DNA of 64,000 bases from Nageia nagi (lineage: Eukaryota; Pinophyta), in contig JBITNC010000001.1 in the NCBI GenBank assembly GCA_050084985.1, forward strand, positions 214,458,001 through 214,522,000, given 5' to 3'. Shown one piece after another: positions 24,746 to 35,789 of this stretch. Position 1 is the first letter of the stretch. The number at the start of each line of letters is the position of its first letter. A program made the translations under genes and the position numbers. Below the pieces are notes generated by a model. It ran no database searches and was not told the origin of the DNA. It saw only the letters and a list, made by a program, of their open reading frames with translations.

Positions 24746-25830
24746 TTATGTATGGAAGGGTCAAAGATGCATGATATTTATAGGTTCATGCTCTTCATTT
24801 CCTTCTAAGTCTAACAAATGATAAGTTCCTTTACCGAATTTTTTTCTTAATGATATATGGTCCTAACTAATTCGAAGCAAACTTATCTCTAAGCTATCAT
24901 TCTATTCGTGAAGTTTGTTGATTTTCTTTTAAAACCAAATAACCTATTTTGAACTCATGAATTAGAGCCCTTTTATCAAAAGCTCATTTTATCCTCTTCT
25001 GATAGACATGCATATGTTCTAAAGCATTAATACATTTTTCATATAAAAGTAACAATTGATCTAAGCGAGTCTGTCTTGCTTCTTCATCGGAATTTTGCTC
25101 ACTTAAATTTACTCTAAGGGATGGTATCTCAAGTTCTATGGGTAGGATGGCTTCTATTCCATATACTAAAGATAATGGTGCATACATTGGTATGATAAGC
25201 CCATAAGACCTTTAATATTTGCATATACCAATCTCTATGAGAATCATTTACTATTTTTGCTAAGATGTTCCGAATAGTTTTATTAGTAGCCTCTGCCTAT
25301 CCATTGCCTTGTGGATAATTTGGAGTGGAAAAACTTTGTTTAATTTTATACTTGTCACATATTAGTTTTATATCCTTATTTTTAAAATTCTTTCCATTAT
25401 CTATAATTAATTGGTTCAGTATATCGAATCTACATATAATATAACTTTCTATAAATTCAGTAATTCTTGAACTAGTAGTGGAAGTCATAGGAATAGCCTC
25501 TACCCATTTAGTAAAATATTCAGTTACTATGATGATGAACTTGTGTCCACTAGAAGACGTAGGTGTAATTTGACCTATTAAGTCTAATGCCCATTTAGAG
25601 AATGGCCAAAGTGATTGTGTAGGATGTAGTTCTTGAGATGGTTGTGAAAATAAATGAGCGTATTGTTGACATTTAAAACATTTTTTAACATATTCACAAT
25701 AATCCTTTTCCATAGTTGGCCAATAATACCCCATTCAAATCAATCATTTTACAATCACAACACCATTAAAATGTCCTCTAAATGTTCCATCATGGGCAGA
25801 GGATATAGCTTTTTTAATATCATTACATTC
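24746..25830 (-). pseudogene. Tat integrase of A3
   Basis: Zinc-binding region with GTFRGHFNGV and, after MGYYWPTMEKDYCEYVKK, the CX2C in CFKCQQ (about 25800-25660). The catalytic core in 25734-25297: KWALDLIG (first Asp), LIIDNGKNF (second Asp); the Glu lies in GNG-AEATNK with TAG at the Gln position. C-terminal part: LVYGIEAILPIELEIPSL, then KINIMHL-like end with stop at 24746. Integrase inserts the cDNA into chromosomes. A short deletion near 25195 removes the region that reads PIGPTPFSLV in A4. Frameshifts remain. Confidence 0.9.
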
Positions 25831-26684
25831 AAGACATTTGAGTAAAATACTATTGAAATTTCATCGATGCAAGATATCCTTTATCAAACAATATTTAGTT
25901 GCTTTGATTTTAAATGCTCATCATGATGATTTATTAAGGTTTACAAGAAGAGTTCCAAATTTTAAAAAATCTATCAATTCCTTGTACCAATTAACTTTAT
26001 CAGTTATGTCAATATTTAACACAATTTTTTTTTCATCTTCTTGTTGTAATGATGATTGAGACAATTGAATTATCTCAACTTGAATTGAATATTTTTTAGG
26101 ATCCTCTGGGATAAGAGATCCAATAGAAGCCATAGCATCTGCAAATCTATTAGATGATTTTGGTGTTGCTTCTATACTAAATTGGTCAAAAGATTTTAAT
26201 AATTCTTCAACTAACACTTTATACTTTTGAAGTAAAGGTTCTTTACATTGATAGATTCCTTTCACTTGATTGATGATGAGTAAAGAATCTCCAATAATCT
26301 TAATTCTTTTAAGTATTAATTTAATAGCAGTTCTTAATGCTAATATCAAAGCTTCATATTTTGCATTATTATTAGTATAAGGAAATTTAATTTAAATGAA
26401 TATGGTATAGGGATCCCTTGTAGAGTTATAAATATGACACCTACTCCACCACCTTGTTCACATCGAGAACCATCAAAGTGTATTGTCATATCCCAATCAT
26501 CTTTAGGTTCTACAGGTATTTCAATTTCATCTAGTTGAAACACCCCATCATTGGGTAATTCAATGACAAGGGGTTTATCATCTTGCAATGGAGCATCAAC
26601 AAGATAATTAGTAATTACTTGTCCTTTTATTGACTTTTGTCCAATAAAATGTAAATCAAATTCAGTTAAATGCATTATCCACTT
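25831..26684 (-). pseudogene. A3 RNase H tail and archaeal-type RNase H
   Basis: From the A2 junction: IMHLTEFDLHFIGQKSIKGQ continues the RNase H domain whose first part lies at 38546 and above. Then a second RNase H: MTIHFDGSRCEQGGGVGVIF (about 26495-26435), frameshift near 26390, then ILALRTAIKLILKRIKIIGD and SLLIINQVKGIYQCKEPLL, and NRFADAMASIGSLI. The order RT, RNase H, second RNase H, integrase is the norm of the Tat lineage. The second domain probably restores full RNA-primer cleavage lost by the first. Frameshifted, inactive. Confidence 0.85.
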
Positions 26685-27532
26685 TGTTGCAATGAAAATT
26701 GAGCTGGAATGTAGAATAAAATAAAATAACATTATTCTTCAATCTTCATTGAACCTCAAATTATATAACATAGGTAGACATGTTGTAATTGCAAAATGAT
26801 ATTCAATCTTAGTTCAAACTACAATTTGCCCTTAGAAGGGACTTTTACAAATGCTATGTGCCAAAATAAAGAGTATTAAATCTTCATTGTTTTGAGTTGC
26901 TTGCTTCTTCCTTTGGTATGAGCAACCTGTAAATCCTACACACATGCAAAAGACAATAACATCAAAGCATCTATGTATGACAAGTATTAAAATGAAACTA
27001 GCATAAAACAATAAAATTTATAAGCTCACAAGATTTTGGCAGCATTACCATACTTCAAAAATGGGTTCAATTCCTCTCTTATTTGCTTTGTATTAGCTTA
27101 TATTTATAGATTTTGGATGAGATGTTTCAAGGCTGGTAAGAGGAAGTGAATAGCCACTGTAGGTCGTAACTAACCCCCTCTATCCACCTCATCTTGGAGA
27201 AACAAAGCGGTCCAACTTTCCCTTGCCATTTTGGCTTCTATTCAGCTGTTACAGAGTCGTCGGCGTTTGGATTTGAACGTCGGCGACTGGCTCAAAATGC
27301 CAGCATTTCAAGGCGAACGCCGGTGACTGATTAGCAGTTTTTATAACAATATTGAAACGATCGCCAAATAGTCAATTTTTATCGAAAAGGGGTCATGTGA
27401 CCACTCATTTTGTATGTACTCGATGAGATCTATCCAATAATGAAGTTTTAAAGCTTGTTTGAGGCTTGTATAAAGAGTTATGATTATTTCAATGTTTACT
27501 AGTTAAGAAGGGGACATTTTTAGGTGTCTACA
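26685..27532 (-). repeat. 3' LTR of A2
   Basis: 848 bp, minus-strand TGTAGACACC...TTGCAACA. TATA box CTATAAATATAAGC on minus at 27096-27109. Contains GTCGTCGGCGTTTGG and GAACGTCGGCGACTGG (27256-27295), the best-kept forms of a core motif that recurs in leaders and 3' regions of these elements. Confidence 0.95.
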
Positions 27533-30500
27533 TTTTGCCCCTTTTTGAAATTATCAACCAAAAATATGTGGTTGATGATTTAAAAAATATAAAATGAGAA
27601 GCATTATTACTTGATTATTTATTGTTGCTTTTTTATTGTATAAGTTTTGACTCAATTTCTTAAATGAATCAAAATTTTGATTTATCAAATTATGATAAAA
27701 TGTGTTTTCATTTTACATTTCATGTAGTTTTGAAAATAAATTTTAATATACCTCAGAAGTGACTATTTTCGGTATGACAATGTGTTGAGCTTGTGTGACA
27801 GCTAGATGACATTTCTGTTATGTTGTTCTACATGTCTAAGCACACATGTACCGTATAAGTCCCCTTTAGTATATGGGTTTGATGGTGTTGTCCTTTGTCC
27901 CGACAACGGGGTTTCAAGGTGATCTCCTATAATAATGATACATCACATTTTACCTTCTTTGATATTTGTAAATGTTAACGATATTTTTAAGAAATATCAT
28001 CAAAATCTTTTTTCGTATAAAGCTTAAGATCTTTTAGTAGGATATAATTATAGCTTCTCTAAATCAAAACTTGTTATTTATACATATTTTATCATCTGAT
28101 GTTGTCATGAGGATAGCCCCTTGTCATGGCTGAATATGATTTTTTAACTTTTGCAATTGATACATTTTGAAAATGATATTGTAATACATCAAAACTACAC
28201 TTGTGTCCATCTCCATACTATGTGCTATTTTATGGTGGTTGCATGACAAAACTCTAGTTTGTCTATGCATGCCGAAGCGAGTATGTGATAGGAAGCTTCT
28301 TTTCTATATACAAGTCATCTTCCATTTTTCTCTGCTTTTGACCCAGCAGAATGGGTTTCATGATGATCTTTTGCATAAGTCTTTTTAGAATCATATTGAG
28401 CATAAACATCTTATTTTAGGTTATAGGCAATCCTAATTACCTTAACCATGAGTAGACATATAACTTTCGATTTTCTAATTGACAATGTTTTGAGTACATT
28501 TTAAGAGAGAAGTAGCCATGGTCTTACTATGTGATCATGAGCTTACTATGTTATTGTGGTGCTTTTCTTAGCATTATGGCCCCTTTTGAACTAACTAATG
28601 ATGTTAGTGACGATGATGATAGACTGTTCAAAAAACTAATATATATTAGCTAGTGAACAAGTAAGATGAATGTACGAATGATTCTAACCTTATTGTTTCA
28701 ATCATTTATAGGTGAACATAAGGTTTAATTTTAGGTCATGGGAAATTGTATTTATCCCAATTATCCAAGTATGATTTCTTGAGCTTTGCAATTGAAGTAT
28801 TTTGAACACACGTTGGTTGTACACCAAATAGGTACTAAAGGCTTGTTTCCATATATCATTACATGGGTGTCTTGTGTTTATTCCAAGGGAATATATGGAG
28901 CCGAGTCAATTATATGACATGAAGTCCCCTTTGTGTGCACTGATTTGACTTTTGATTATTATGTTATTACTCTAGAAAGGTAGGTTTTACAAAAACCATT
29001 GGAATCATGTTTTATGATGACTAGGGTTTCTTTGAATACGTATAACAATAAGTGATGAATAAACATGCATAACATGACACATGATTTGAACTAAGAAGTT
29101 CATGATTCATTGTAAGATCATAAACAATAAATGGTGTTTGTCTTATCAAGGATTCATGATGAAATTATTTATGATCAAGTTTGCATGTTTATTGCATGAT
29201 GTGGTGAGCGAACATAGTCATGTATCTTAAGAAGATACAAACAAACTAACATGTTATCATTGTAGACTTATACAAATACCACTAGACTCATAAGTAGATG
29301 ATAATATACTTGAGGTTAGTAAGTGGTTAAGTCAAGACTCATACACTTGAGTTTATCAACTTATGTACGAATATTTTAAATCTTGATTTTGTTGGTTGAT
29401 GATAGAGGCAAATGATTTGCTTTGAGTCATGGACAATCATAGTTGCCCCAAATTATGATCAAACATAAACTTTTGAATTTTCACAATCAAAGTGTTTTGA
29501 AAATAAGTTCTACATTTTACTAAGTACTCATGCTTGTCTACAACACGCTATTTTATGGAACACTGTATTCCATAGGCTCTATGCCATTAGCATGTATGTG
29601 ATGTGAAGTCCTTTCAAAGTAGATAACATTTTAATGTTTGATAATTCTGCTATTTGCCCCAGCAGAATGGGTTTCATGATCATTTCTTTCGAAAATCATT
29701 AGAAATATGTTTTTCCATGATTGAGGTTTTTTGTTGAACATGACTTGAAAACAAGACAAATGCATTCTACTTTATTTATTAAGATGATGATACAAACTCA
29801 AGTTTACTACAAGGATCAACATAATGATAGATGATTGTATTATGTATTTTATTATTCATTCTTAAGACATTTAAAAGCATGATTATTAGACTTTAATCAT
29901 GAACATACTTTGATGTGCCACACATTGATGGTGTATCTCAAGATTGAATAAGTTTTTCGATTATTGTTATTAGTTTTATTATTATTTCAATCATCGATGT
30001 TGATTTGGATATTATTAAATATCTGAAAATTTAAGGATAATGATTTGAAAAATTGTAGTATTAGATTGTATCATTTATCAGGTTTGTCTACTAATACTTT
30101 TTATTTTATGATAACATGTACCAAAGAATATGGAACAAGATGTAGCACACATTCAATTTATGGGTAGATGATAATGAATGGAAAGGGAATAAGAACATCG
30201 ACTTCCAATTCAAAGGGAAGAGCAATTTCTTACTCTCGATCCCAAGGAATGATGGAAGCTTTTTAACGATGTTCTAAGGGGTTGAAATGGATGGGGTATG
30301 ATAGGAAAAGAACATTGACTTCCAATTCAATGGGGAGAACAATTTTTTATTCTCGATCCCAAAGAATAATAGAAGCTATAAAATTTAACAATGTCCTAGG
30401 GTTGGCTTTTATCAATATACTAAGGGCAATTTCTTACTTAAACTTGTAGATAAGAATAGAAGCAAAAAGGTTTTAACAACAACAATGTTGACTCCCATAT

Positions 30501-31804
30501 TAATAGGGAGAGCAAGTACTCGCTCTTTTTCCCAAATAATATGGAAGCACCTCCAATTTATTAATCAATAAAGATGGATTAGGAAATGTATGGATGTTGG
30601 ATAATAAAATATGAAAGTTGGTATAGTATAATGTGTATGGGGTGGTGATGGATGTTAATATGAAAATAGTATAACAAATGAATGGACATAGGATGTATTG
30701 AGTATTTAGAGAGATAAACTAATCAACTCATCATGACATTGATAAATATAAGTGTAATATTAATTACTATGTAATAATAAATAGTATGGGATGGAGGCAT
30801 GGGATGATGAAGAAATGTAATGATCATAATATTCAAGTTGACCATATTAACCAATCATCATTAGATTTTTTCTTCTTTAGATGATATAGAACAAAGTCAT
30901 GATGTTCTCAAAATTATCATAGACTCATGTGTGTGCAATGATGTTTATTTCCATCTCTAGACAATCTGAAGCTAAATGTCACAAGAGCATAAAATATATA
31001 AGCTAGTTCATCCATATGAAACGTACAGAGGTCCATAGGAAAGAAGGTCGCTAACCAATATGGACATGTCGCCACTCATAAGGTATGCCCCATTGCCATA
31101 CAGGCATCCATAGCCCCGATGAGGATTAACAAATCTATCTCGTTATAACCCAAGAATCATTGTAGCAATTTTCTCTTTTTTTTTTTTTTTTCTTGTCATC
31201 TCTTTTCTCTTTCTTTTCTTCTTTTTTTTTGTATATATCAAATGATTCTTGGGTTCGAGATGAAGCGAATAATAGGATGAACATGTAATACTTTCACTCA
31301 AAATCATGCTCTTGTAACACCTTGTTCTTGACTGTTTTAAGATTATTTAAATGTGAAAATGTGTATGAGTCCGTAATAACCCTAAGTGTATCATAATCAT
31401 GTTTGTTTATCATCCAAAATTTCAAGATTTCATGATGAAGGTTGGTAAAGTCAATAAGAATATTAATTTCATAAACTATTTCTTTTACAATAAGTATTAA
31501 ACATATTTGTATAATGGTATGGAAGTGATCATGGATAACGCATAGTATATATGCCTTGATGAATTGTTAGAATATAATCTAATACTCAAATATTCCAACA
31601 TAATGGGGGATGAATATGAGGTGGAAAAAGGGGAAGACATGGAAATGCAATAAACATATTATAACCTATTTGATATGATCATTTTAGTTTTTAATCATAT
31701 TTTGATGTTTGTGTGATTTCTAAATCATGTTTTGATGATAATTTTTTTTTTTTTTTTGATGGAGGGCAACTACCCCAATGTGATCTATGTAAAACATGAG
31801 GAGA
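27533..31804. other. 3' non-coding region of A2 replacing pol
   Basis: Starts with the polypurine tract (minus AAAAAGGGGCAAAA, 27533-27546). 27547-27955 matches the A3 and A4 PMD promoter region, but no PMD exon follows. A degenerate unit recurs near 27770-27950, 28205-28400, 28830-29040 and 29520-29720, each ending in a CAGAATGGGTTTCATGATGA or GACAACGGGGTTTCAAGGTG phrase. Three ~115-bp units lie at 30170-30550 (phrases GACTTCCAATTCAA, CTCTCGATCCCAA). The hairpin block is at 31014-31290. No RT, RNase H or integrase motif on either strand. Confidence 0.7.
31147..31255. repeat. Inverted repeat (hairpin), 15-bp arms, in A2
   Basis: AACCCAAGAATCATT at 31147-31161 and its exact reverse complement AATGATTCTTGGGTT at 31241-31255; loop of 79 bases, T-rich with TTTCTCTT runs on plus. 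Preceded by a conserved block (GTCCATAGGAAAGAAGGTC near 31031) shared with A3. Confidence 0.9.
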
Positions 31805-34774
31805 TCAAAAGTAAGATGGGGGACGACTGCCCCAATGTGAACGATGTGATGGAGATTGAATATCCTTATCCAAATAACATAATTCATCATTGTTTAATTG
31901 TGTGGATTGTATGTATGTATTTTGTAGATTATGTAAATTGTTATTTATCAATAAAGGTATATCTACTTCAAGCCGTCTATCATCCATCAAATCATGAAGG
32001 GCATGATTTAATTGTTGGCAATGTTTAGTATCATGCCCCAATTGGTGATGATAAACATGATGTCCATACTTATCATATTTTATTGACTTAAGCTTTAGTT
32101 TTTCTTTCATTATATGGTCTATCACTCTCTTAGGTTGTTCCAAAGATTGCATTCCATCAATGTAATCATCTTTGGATTTTAATTCCCATCTCATATCTTT
32201 ATGATTATGCCCTTGCCTAGCAAAGGTGGATGATGATCTCCCTTTTGACTTTTGTATAGGAGGTTTTGTTTTCAATGATTTTGTAATATTATAATGTGAG
32301 TATGGATTTTCATCTCTTCGTACACAATGGAGTACTCCCTCATGAATGTATTTTAGACAACCATGAAATGTAGATGGGACACATTCCATTTCTTGAATCC
32401 ATGGTCTACCTAAAAGAATATTATATTGTTCGATGTTTCCTTCGATGATATATAATGATGTTTGTATCGTCTTACATCCAATGGTGATGGGTAACACTAT
32501 TGATCCTATTGTTGAACATAAGGCATTATTAAATGCTTTTATTTGTAATGATGGCAAAGAAATATGAGAGAAGGGAAGATTCAATTTGTGATATGCTGAT
32601 GTAGATATGATATTGACATCTGACCCTTCATCTATTAATATCCTCTTAACAATTTTACCATTTACTTTACCGATGACATGGAGAGGTGGATCTAACCCTT
32701 GAAGTCCCTTGTTTGATTGTCTCTCATGGTCATAAAAAGAAATTATAGGCTGATGTATCAATGGAGGAACTTGCATTTTGGATTTTTTATTATATGATAT
32801 ATCAATTTGTTTTTCTTGTATGTTTTGAGTTCCAGTATCAACTCCAACTATTCTTATAATAGGTTGATTACTTGGATTCCAAGTGTGTATCACTTTACTG
32901 TAATTAGGTACAGTAGATACTGTATTTACTTGATATGAAAGAAGTGAGTCTTGATAATTTTTTAAATTTTGATCTGAAATAGAAATATGGTCTTCAACTT
33001 CCAAGTTATTATCTTTGATTGAATTTTGCATTCTATTTCTCAATGATAGACAATTTTTTGTACTATGACCCCTTTGATGGTGATAATTACAATACTCATT
33101 TTTGTTATATTTTTCTTTCCTCGTAATTTTCATTTCACCATATTCAATTTTGACCTTCTCAATTATAACTGCGTGAGCAATAACTTCTTCAAGAGTATTA
33201 TATCGTTGGATTTGTAATATACTAGCTATAGGCCTTAAACAATTTTGACTGAATAATTTAACTAACTCCTCCTGAGGTAAGGTATAGGGCATGCGATAGA
33301 GTATATCCCTCCATCGTGAAACAAAGTCAACAATTGATTCATTTTGAGATTGTTTTAGTTCTACAAGATCTATAATAGAAGATTCCTCTTTGATATAAAT
33401 CCTAAAATGTTGTAAGAACAAGTCTTCCAATTGAGGAAATGAATAAAGACTATGTCATGGTAAATTATTATACCATTCCAAGGCTTGGGATGTAAGCGTC
33501 ATGGGGAACAAACATAGCATCAAGTCCTCATCATTAGAAATGAGATAATTTGAAAACTTAAACCACCTTAAATGTTCCTTAGGATCCTCATTTCCTGTAA
33601 AAGGAATTATCTTAGGCATTTCAAAGTTATAAGGTAATTTCTTCTTAGGGACACTTGGATGGATGGGTTCGTTGCAAATATTATCATATGTCAACTTCTG
33701 GAACCTTGATATGTTCATTTATTTATTCATGAAATCCTTCATGAAATCTTCTAATTCTTTATCTGTCCAACTACCCTGAGGATGTTTTCGATATCTTCTA
33801 TGATTGGTATTTCTTTCTGACTTCAGGTCTGAATTATAAGATTCATCATCAGAAGAAGATCTTGACAACAATGATGAAGATGATAATGATGGAAGATTAG
33901 AAGGTAAAGGATGCTCTTGCATTGAATTTCTAAGAGTTGTAGATGGTTGTACTTTATTTTGTTGAAACTTCTCATGAAGTAACCAACTATCTCGAACTTC
34001 TTGTTTTACCTTATCAAAAATTTGTCGTTGTTTGTCAAGCTCTTGCTTTTCTTTTTCGTTGAGTTCTATATTCTTTTCCTTAAGTTTGGCTTCCTCTTCT
34101 AACTTACTTTGAACATCTTCATATCTCTTACTAAAGTTTATAGTTTCTTCATAATCTCTCTCTATGTGTTTTCTCTTTGCCTCCAACTCTGCAAAAGAGA
34201 GTATCTCTCCTACCCTGAATTGTTTAGCTAAAGCTTTTCTACATTTTTCTTGCGATGAGGGTTTTTCACAGGAGTAAGGATCATAGAAGAATTTGTTTGA
34301 GATCTTATATTGAGGATTTGTTTGTGAGGTTCTTATGGAATACAAGGTCATTCTATCAAAATCTTCCATACAAGACCTAGCCCTATGAAGTGTTTTTTGA
34401 TAGGTGGGGTTAATTATCCTAGCTTGTGAAGAGGGGCTTTGAGGTTGATAATTTAAGCTCTCAAGAGGCAATTCTCTTTGTTGATCAAGGTTAGAGTTTT
34501 GATATCTCCATACTTGGTAATTAAGAGGTGATGATAATTGCGCCCAAGCTTGACTCTTTTGGTTGGCATGAGCTTTTACATCATGCTTTTGTCTTATCTC
34601 TTCTTGCCTCATTTTGTTGACGAATCTCCCATGTTGGTTGTGAGAAATACATGCTTGTTATTGTTTATGGGATTCCCTTTGCAAAATATTCTTAGCTTTT
34701 TCATCATATAAAATATTCCTAAGTAATTTATTTGTTGTACGGCTATCTTCTTTATCACATTCTCAATTTTTCAT
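31805..34774 (-). pseudogene. A2 gag-protease polyprotein, nearly intact
   Basis: One minus-strand frame runs from ATG at 34774 to 31805, about 990 codons, with few stops (codon 4, about codon 40, one at 33719 and one near 33440). The gag N-terminal part has a coiled coil rich in Glu/Lys (about 34180-33970) and a Ser-rich patch. Capsid-like part: EPIHPSVPKKKLPYNFEMPK, DPKEHLRWFKF, ALEWYNNLP, VSRWRDILYRMPYTLPQEEL. Knuckle CNYHHQRGHSTKNC (CX2HX4HX4C). Protease: LIDEGSDVNIIS, NILLGRPWIQEMECVPSTFH. After protease comes a second, degenerate knuckle segment HVYHHQLGHDTKHC. The last open run alone is 541 codons. Gag packages RNA; protease matures it. Confidence 0.9.
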
Positions 34775-34803
34775 CAAGCTAGTTTGATATTTCAAAGGTA
34801 TTT

Positions 34804-35757
34804 TTAGTGGGTTCGAACAACATTCATCCTCATAAAACTTTGTACCATCATCATGATGTTTATTTCCCCACATGGATGTTCATTCCTAAGCTCATGTGTG
34901 TTAACTTTGGAAATTTTATTTTTATATTTTTCATTTCTTTGTGATTGAAATTCTTGAGATTCAATAATACAATCTATGGATTTTGTAATTCTTATGTGAG
35001 GCTCTTCAATTTCTACTTGTGATGAGAATGAACAAGTTTCATCCTTGCACTCAAGAATATCATGAGATTCATGGGAATCAATAGAAGGTCTTGTAGCCTC
35101 AAGAAGGGGAGGAGAATGAAATTGCAATTCTGAAGAATGCTCTAAAGGATCCTCAAGATTCATGTCAAACTCCTCTTCTTTAATATCATATTCCTCCCAA
35201 GGTGGGGGTGAAGACATCCAAGTATCTAACTCTAGGAGGTCATATGATTTAACATAGGATGTTGCATCAAGGCCTTTGGCATTAATACTCGATTCATCAC
35301 TTAGCAAATTGGATTCATTAGGTTCGATAGTCTTGAAAGGAGATGCACAACAAGATTTTAATTTGATGAGATGTGTCGATGAGTTTTCAACCTTTATGAT
35401 GGGCTCATTATTTTTAGTGTCAAACTCATCCCATGATGAGGGCGAAGGAATGGAAGAACTATACTCTAGCTCTTCATGGGATCTAACAAGGCTTCCTGAG
35501 GATTGAAGAAGAGGTATGGTACATTGTTCTTTCTTTGCTAAATATGCTAAAAGCTTTTCAATGTCAACATAAAAATCATTCTTCACGATCTCAGAAGTAG
35601 AATAAGTATCTAAGGTTGACTTGGCAATATGTGAACATAGTCTTTGTATTTTTGGTTTTACTTTGATAGGAAAAGGCACATAATTTAAAAGTGCAACCAA
35701 GACGAACCTCATAATGATAAAATTCAAAGGCCTTTTAATTATTCTCAACAAATTCAA
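34804..35757 (-). CDS. A2 ORF1 upstream of gag (unknown protein, about 300 aa)
   Basis: Open minus-strand frame of 317 codons; the first ATG is about 15 codons in (near 35712). It ends about 30 bp before the gag start, in a different frame. It begins with a hydrophobic run (FIIMRFVLVALLNYV). The body is acidic with an internal duplication: HEELEYSSSIPSPSSWDEFD and YDLLELDTWMSSPPPWEEYD, about 90 residues apart. ORF1 upstream of gag is known in Ogre-type Tat elements, with no assigned function. No domain recognised. Absence of stops over 950 bp amid decayed neighbours fits the young age of A2. Confidence 0.65.
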   Translation of the reverse strand: MNLLRIIKRPLNFIIMRFVLVALLNYVPFPIKVKPKIQRLCSHIAKSTLDTYSTSEIVKNDFYVDIEKLLAYLAKKEQCTIPLLQSSGSLVRSHEELEYSSSIPSPSSWDEFDTKNNEPIIKVENSSTHLIKLKSCCASPFKTIEPNESNLLSDESSINAKGLDATSYVKSYDLLELDTWMSSPPPWEEYDIKEEEFDMNLEDPLEHSSELQFHSPPLLEATRPSIDSHESHDILECKDETCSFSSQVEIEEPHIRITKSIDCIIESQEFQSQRNEKYKNKISKVNTHELRNEHPCGEINIMMMVQSFMRMNVVRTH

Positions 35758-35789
35758 AATTTGTATGGATCTAGAGTGACTGACACATG

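Noticed and set aside
17685-27532. The LTRs at 17685 and 26685 as one element's pair
   Set aside because: Polypurine tract, TSD and reading-frame rejoining show that 26685 pairs with 37693; 17685 belongs to the element that A2 interrupts.
31732-32028. Plus-strand open frame opposite A2 gag-protease
   Set aside because: Mirror frame of the protease tail; no own motif and no promoter.
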